DNA from: Nitriliruptoraceae bacterium
GTDB lineage: Bacteria; Actinomycetota; Nitriliruptoria; Nitriliruptorales; Nitriliruptoraceae
Reading direction: 5' to 3'
DNA length: 21,837 nt
Assembly (NCBI GenBank): GCA_007134165.1
Contig: SLLJ01000233.1
Span: forward strand, 1 to 21,837
Positions 19,765 to 21,837 of the stretch are shown here, piece after piece. Position numbers and translations under genes: made by a program. The notes beneath the pieces are model-generated. The model searched no databases and was not told the DNA's origin. It was given only the letters and a program-made list of their open reading frames with translations. Positions within the stretch are counted from its first letter, which is position 1, and every line of letters begins with the position of its first letter.

Positions 19765-19823
19765 TCTCCGGTCAGGCGGCCATCACGCAGCACCCGCGGG
19801 GCGCGCGGGCGAACGGAACCGCG

Positions 19824-21578
19824 ATGCGCAGGGCAGCACCCTCCCGACGTCGGCCGACCGCGACGATCCTGGTCGGCATCGGGATGCTGGGCGTCGCCGG
19901 CGCCATCATCGCACGTCCCGTTGCGGCGCCCGCGGCCTTGGTGGGGTGGATGGCCGCGGGCTTCGTGCTCGCCGGAGCCAGCCAACTGCTGCTCGCGCGC
20001 GGCGTGTGGGGGTTGCGGATCGTGGCGGGCACGATCTGGCTGGCCTCGGCGCTGACGGTCCTGTGGTGGCCGGACCCGACCACGCTGCTGCTCGCCCGGA
20101 CGCTGGGAGCCGGCCTGCTGGTGGTCGGAGGGGTCGACCTGGTCGTGGCGGTCGGACTGCCCCGCACTTCCAACCTGCGCTTCGCCGCAGCGGCAGGCGG
20201 GTTCGCGCACGCCGGCCTCGGGCTGGCGGTGCTGCGCTGGCCGTCGATCTCTGCGTTCACGCTCGGGGTCGCCGTCAGCCTCTGGCTGCTGCTGCTCGGG
20301 ATCCGGGTCGTCGTTCAGGGGGCGGACCGCCTGCGGGCTGGCGATGCTCCCGAGGTCGTCGCCAGCGGACGGTGGTCGCCCAAGGCCCGCGTGCTGGGCA
20401 GCACGGCGATGCTGGTGGTCAGCGCGATCGCCGTCGTGGCGGCGCTGGTCGTCCAGGGCGACACCACCCCGAACCCGGGCCCGTTCTATGCGACCCCGGC
20501 GAGCTTCGACCCCACGCCGGGCACGCTGCTGCGCACCGAGGTCATCGACGCCTTCGTCGAGGGCGCCACCGCCTACCGGGTGCTGTACACCAGCCGTGAC
20601 CTGCACGACGATCCGGTCACCAAGACCGGCGTCGTGATCGTCCCCGACGGCCCGGACCCGCAAGCCGGCGACCGACCGATCCTCGCCCACACCCACGGCA
20701 CCATCGGGATCGACCGCTCGTGCGCTCCGTCGCTGCTCGGCAGCGCCTACGCCAAGCAACTGTGGGGGCTCGAGGAGTTCATTGCTGCCGGCTGGATCAT
20801 CGCGGCTCCGGACTACCTCGGGCTTGGCGGCGAAGGCGATCATCCCTACCTCGTCGGGGCAACCGCCGCGACCGGGACCCTCGACATCGTGCGGGCCGCG
20901 ATCGAGTTCGATCAGGGAGCGCCGGAGCGGCGGTTCGCGGTCGCCGGGCACTCCCAGGGCGGTCACGCGGCGCTGTTCACGGGGCAGAGGGCCTCTGCCT
21001 ACGCACCGGAGCTCGAGCTGGTTGGGGTCGCCGGGATCGCTCCGGCCTCCGAGCTCGCCGCGTTCATCGAGGCCAACGACGGCACCCTGTTCGGCAACCT
21101 CCTCGGCGCCTATGCCGTGGCGGCCTGGGACCGCGTGTTCGACGACATCGACGCCGAGAGCATCGTGGACGCGGCCGTGCTCCCGATCGTTCAGCGCCTC
21201 GCGCGCACCTGTGTCGCGATCGGCCCGGAGGCGTTCGGTCTGATGATCCAGGCTGAGTTGCTGCACCTCGGTTTCCTGGTCTCCTCGATCTGGGAGACCG
21301 AGCCGTGGGCGAGTCGGATCGCCGACAACACTCCCGGCAACGCACTGATCGACGCTCCGCTCCTGATCGTGCAGGGCGACCGTGACTCGCTGATCCGGCC
21401 GGACATCCAGCGGCGCTTCGTTGACCGCCTGTGCACGTCCGGGCAGCAGGTCGAATACCGCGAGATCGCGGGTGCGGGCCACCTCGACGTCGACGACACC
21501 GCCGCCGGGATGGTGGTCGACTGGCTCACCGACCGGCTCACCGATGCGCCTGCGGTCAGTGCCTGTGCCACCGAGTGA
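19824..21578 (+). CDS. Secretory-lipase-type alpha/beta hydrolase with N-terminal HdeD-like membrane domain
   Basis: A 584-residue predicted membrane enzyme. Residues about 12-165 form roughly six helices in the pattern of HdeD/DUF308 proteins (LRWPSISAFTLGVAVSLWLLLLGI is typical), and another helix at about 190-211 precedes a Pro-rich linker. The hydrolase (about 222-575) resembles secretory lipases of the LIP family: YRVLYTSRDLHDDPVTKTGVVIVP, HTHGTIG, PDYLGLG and nucleophile S377 in GHSQGGH. A catalytic Asp is D519 or D521 (VQGDRD) and His is H553 (AGHLDV). If the seventh helix sets the topology, the hydrolase would face outside; the substrate is unknown. I chose ATG 19824 because the N-terminus before it is low-complexity and the TAGGCT element lies between. 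The ribosome site is weak (GGAACC). Confidence 0.85.
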   Translation: MRRAAPSRRRPTATILVGIGMLGVAGAIIARPVAAPAALVGWMAAGFVLAGASQLLLARGVWGLRIVAGTIWLASALTVLWWPDPTTLLLARTLGAGLLVVGGVDLVVAVGLPRTSNLRFAAAAGGFAHAGLGLAVLRWPSISAFTLGVAVSLWLLLLGIRVVVQGADRLRAGDAPEVVASGRWSPKARVLGSTAMLVVSAIAVVAALVVQGDTTPNPGPFYATPASFDPTPGTLLRTEVIDAFVEGATAYRVLYTSRDLHDDPVTKTGVVIVPDGPDPQAGDRPILAHTHGTIGIDRSCAPSLLGSAYAKQLWGLEEFIAAGWIIAAPDYLGLGGEGDHPYLVGATAATGTLDIVRAAIEFDQGAPERRFAVAGHSQGGHAALFTGQRASAYAPELELVGVAGIAPASELAAFIEANDGTLFGNLLGAYAVAAWDRVFDDIDAESIVDAAVLPIVQRLARTCVAIGPEAFGLMIQAELLHLGFLVSSIWETEPWASRIADNTPGNALIDAPLLIVQGDRDSLIRPDIQRRFVDRLCTSGQQVEYREIAGAGHLDVDDTAAGMVVDWLTDRLTDAPAVSACATE

Positions 21579-21602
21579 GCCCCCGAGATCGAGCGCCTAC
21601 AG

Positions 21603-21632
21603 CGCCCCTCGGCCGTCGGCCGACCCGGGGCG
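21603..21632 (+). terminator. Stem-loop after the lipase gene
   Basis: TCGGCC (21609-21614) pairs with GGCCGA (21618-21623) around a 3-nt loop. After a 3-nt bulge, CGCCCC (21603-21608) pairs with GGGGCG (21627-21632). It lies 25 nt after the stop and has no T tract. Possible terminator. Confidence 0.4.
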
Positions 21633-21738
21633 GCAGCGACGGGCGGTCACGCCGCGTGGGAGGTAGGGCCCGGTGCGCCACCCATGTCGGCCGTCATGCT
21701 CGGGGGTCAGGACTGATCCTGCTCGGGAGGGCAGCGGC

Positions 21739-21804
21739 ATGGAACTCGCCATCGGGTTCGCGGCCGTGGCGACCCCGGTGGCGCTGGTGGTGGCGGTGGC
21801 GTGA
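21739..21804 (+). CDS. Possible 21-residue hydrophobic peptide
   Basis: A short ORF with an unusually good ribosome site (GGGAGGG, 7 nt upstream of ATG 21739) encoding MELAIGFAAVATPVALVVAV plus a final Ala, then TGA. Apart from E3 it is fully hydrophobic and could span a membrane. I recognise no family, and no clear -10 is seen upstream. The stop is the first base triplet of the tandem repeat that follows. It may be a toxin-like or regulatory peptide, a leader of genes beyond the edge, or chance. Confidence 0.3.
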   Translation: MELAIGFAAVATPVALVVAVA

Positions 21805-21837
21805 GCCCCAGACCCCTGAGCCCCAGACCCCTGAGCC
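21802..21837. repeat. 15-bp tandem repeat at the right edge
   Basis: Unit TGAGCCCCAGACCCC: two full copies and six bases of a third before the window ends, with no mismatch. Copy 1 begins exactly at the stop codon of the preceding small ORF. Total length beyond the edge is unknown. Confidence 0.75.

Larger units (their letters stand above)
19459..19823. other. 365-bp intergenic region with short tandem repeats
   Basis: The only gene-free stretch over 300 bp. It holds the divergent region between the crotonase and lipase genes, an 11-bp C-rich repeat, a G-rich repeat and the lipase -10-like element. Frames stay open here on both strands, but their translations are low-complexity Arg/Pro/Gly with no ribosome site in place, so I call no gene. 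Confidence 0.6.

Noticed and set aside
19497..19823. Start of the lipase protein upstream of 19824 (frame open from 19497)
   Set aside because: The extra N-terminus is low-complexity Gly/Arg/Pro and includes the repeats. A TAGGCT -10-like element lies within it.
19795..19823. CGCGG/CCGCG stem immediately before the lipase ATG
   Set aside because: Only 5 bp in very GC-rich sequence, so chance pairing is likely; unlike the ppk1 and fdxA stems it does not touch a recognisable ribosome site.
1..21837. CRISPR arrays, tRNA, rRNA, insertion sequences, phage genes
   Set aside because: I saw no spaced direct repeats of CRISPR type, no tRNA-like cloverleaf or rRNA sequence, and no transposase or integrase protein among the readable genes.

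Overview
The window is a densely packed, very GC-rich stretch of chromosome with strong third-position G/C bias. It most likely comes from an actinomycete-type (Actinomycetota) bacterium. Supporting signs are an actinobacterial 7Fe ferredoxin (FdxA type), paired CeoB/CeoC-like TrkA proteins, an MshB/Mca-like deacetylase of mycothiol metabolism, a ppk1-mutT1-like arrangement, and two proteins from families that use coenzyme F420. A deep-branching class such as Nitriliruptoria would fit, but that is a guess. I see no rRNA, tRNA, CRISPR array, transposase, integrase or phage gene. It reads as core chromosome.

Layout. (1) 1-2809, minus: a potassium-uptake operon, trkA2-trkA1-small ORF-trkH, with trkH running off the left edge. 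The small ORF (1331-1462) encodes a 43-residue single-helix membrane protein joined by ATGA overlaps to both neighbours. (2) 2871-4992: ispH (isoprenoid synthesis) convergent with an RNase D. (3) 5101-6922, plus: MshB/Mca-like deacetylase, flavin reductase-like protein and a YjbQ-family protein. (4) 6935-8602: upp (uracil salvage), divergent from a BMP/PnrA-like nucleoside-binding lipoprotein. (5) 8659-10493, plus: pyruvate kinase and a deazaflavin-type nitroreductase. (6) 10506-15880, minus: a five-gene polyphosphate and nucleotide-hygiene operon, ppk1-mutT-histidine phosphatase-ppx-SH3/NUDIX, in which every junction overlaps by 1-4 nt. (7) 16053-17515, plus: two tandem 7Fe ferredoxin genes and a coupled methyltransferase. 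(8) 17563-19419, minus: an FrhB-type F420-linked Fe-S flavoprotein and a crotonase. (9) 19824-21578, plus: a lipase fused to an HdeD-like membrane domain. (10) The right edge has a possible 21-residue hydrophobic ORF running into a 15-bp tandem repeat.

How the parts work together. The polyphosphate operon pairs the polymerase (Ppk1) with the exopolyphosphatase (Ppx) and with NUDIX and histidine-phosphatase enzymes that act on nucleotides. The ferredoxins lie beside an F420-reducing-type subunit, which suggests a ferredoxin/F420 electron link. Upp and the BMP-like lipoprotein share a divergent promoter region and may both serve nucleobase/nucleoside salvage.

Regulatory grammar. Almost every transcription unit is preceded by a TAGnnT -10-like hexamer. 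By my reading by eye, the tetranucleotide CTAG occurs only eight times in the window, always in these intergenic elements. Two divergent pairs (trkA2/ispH and upp/lipoprotein) have antiparallel -10 hexamers that overlap. All four convergent gene pairs end in an inverted repeat that contains stop codons. The ppk1 and fdxA leaders, which diverge from each other, each carry a hairpin touching the Shine-Dalgarno sequence. The best candidates for something undescribed are the small Trk-operon protein, the SH3-NUDIX fusion, the split MutT1 inside the polyphosphate operon, and the stop-codon hairpins.
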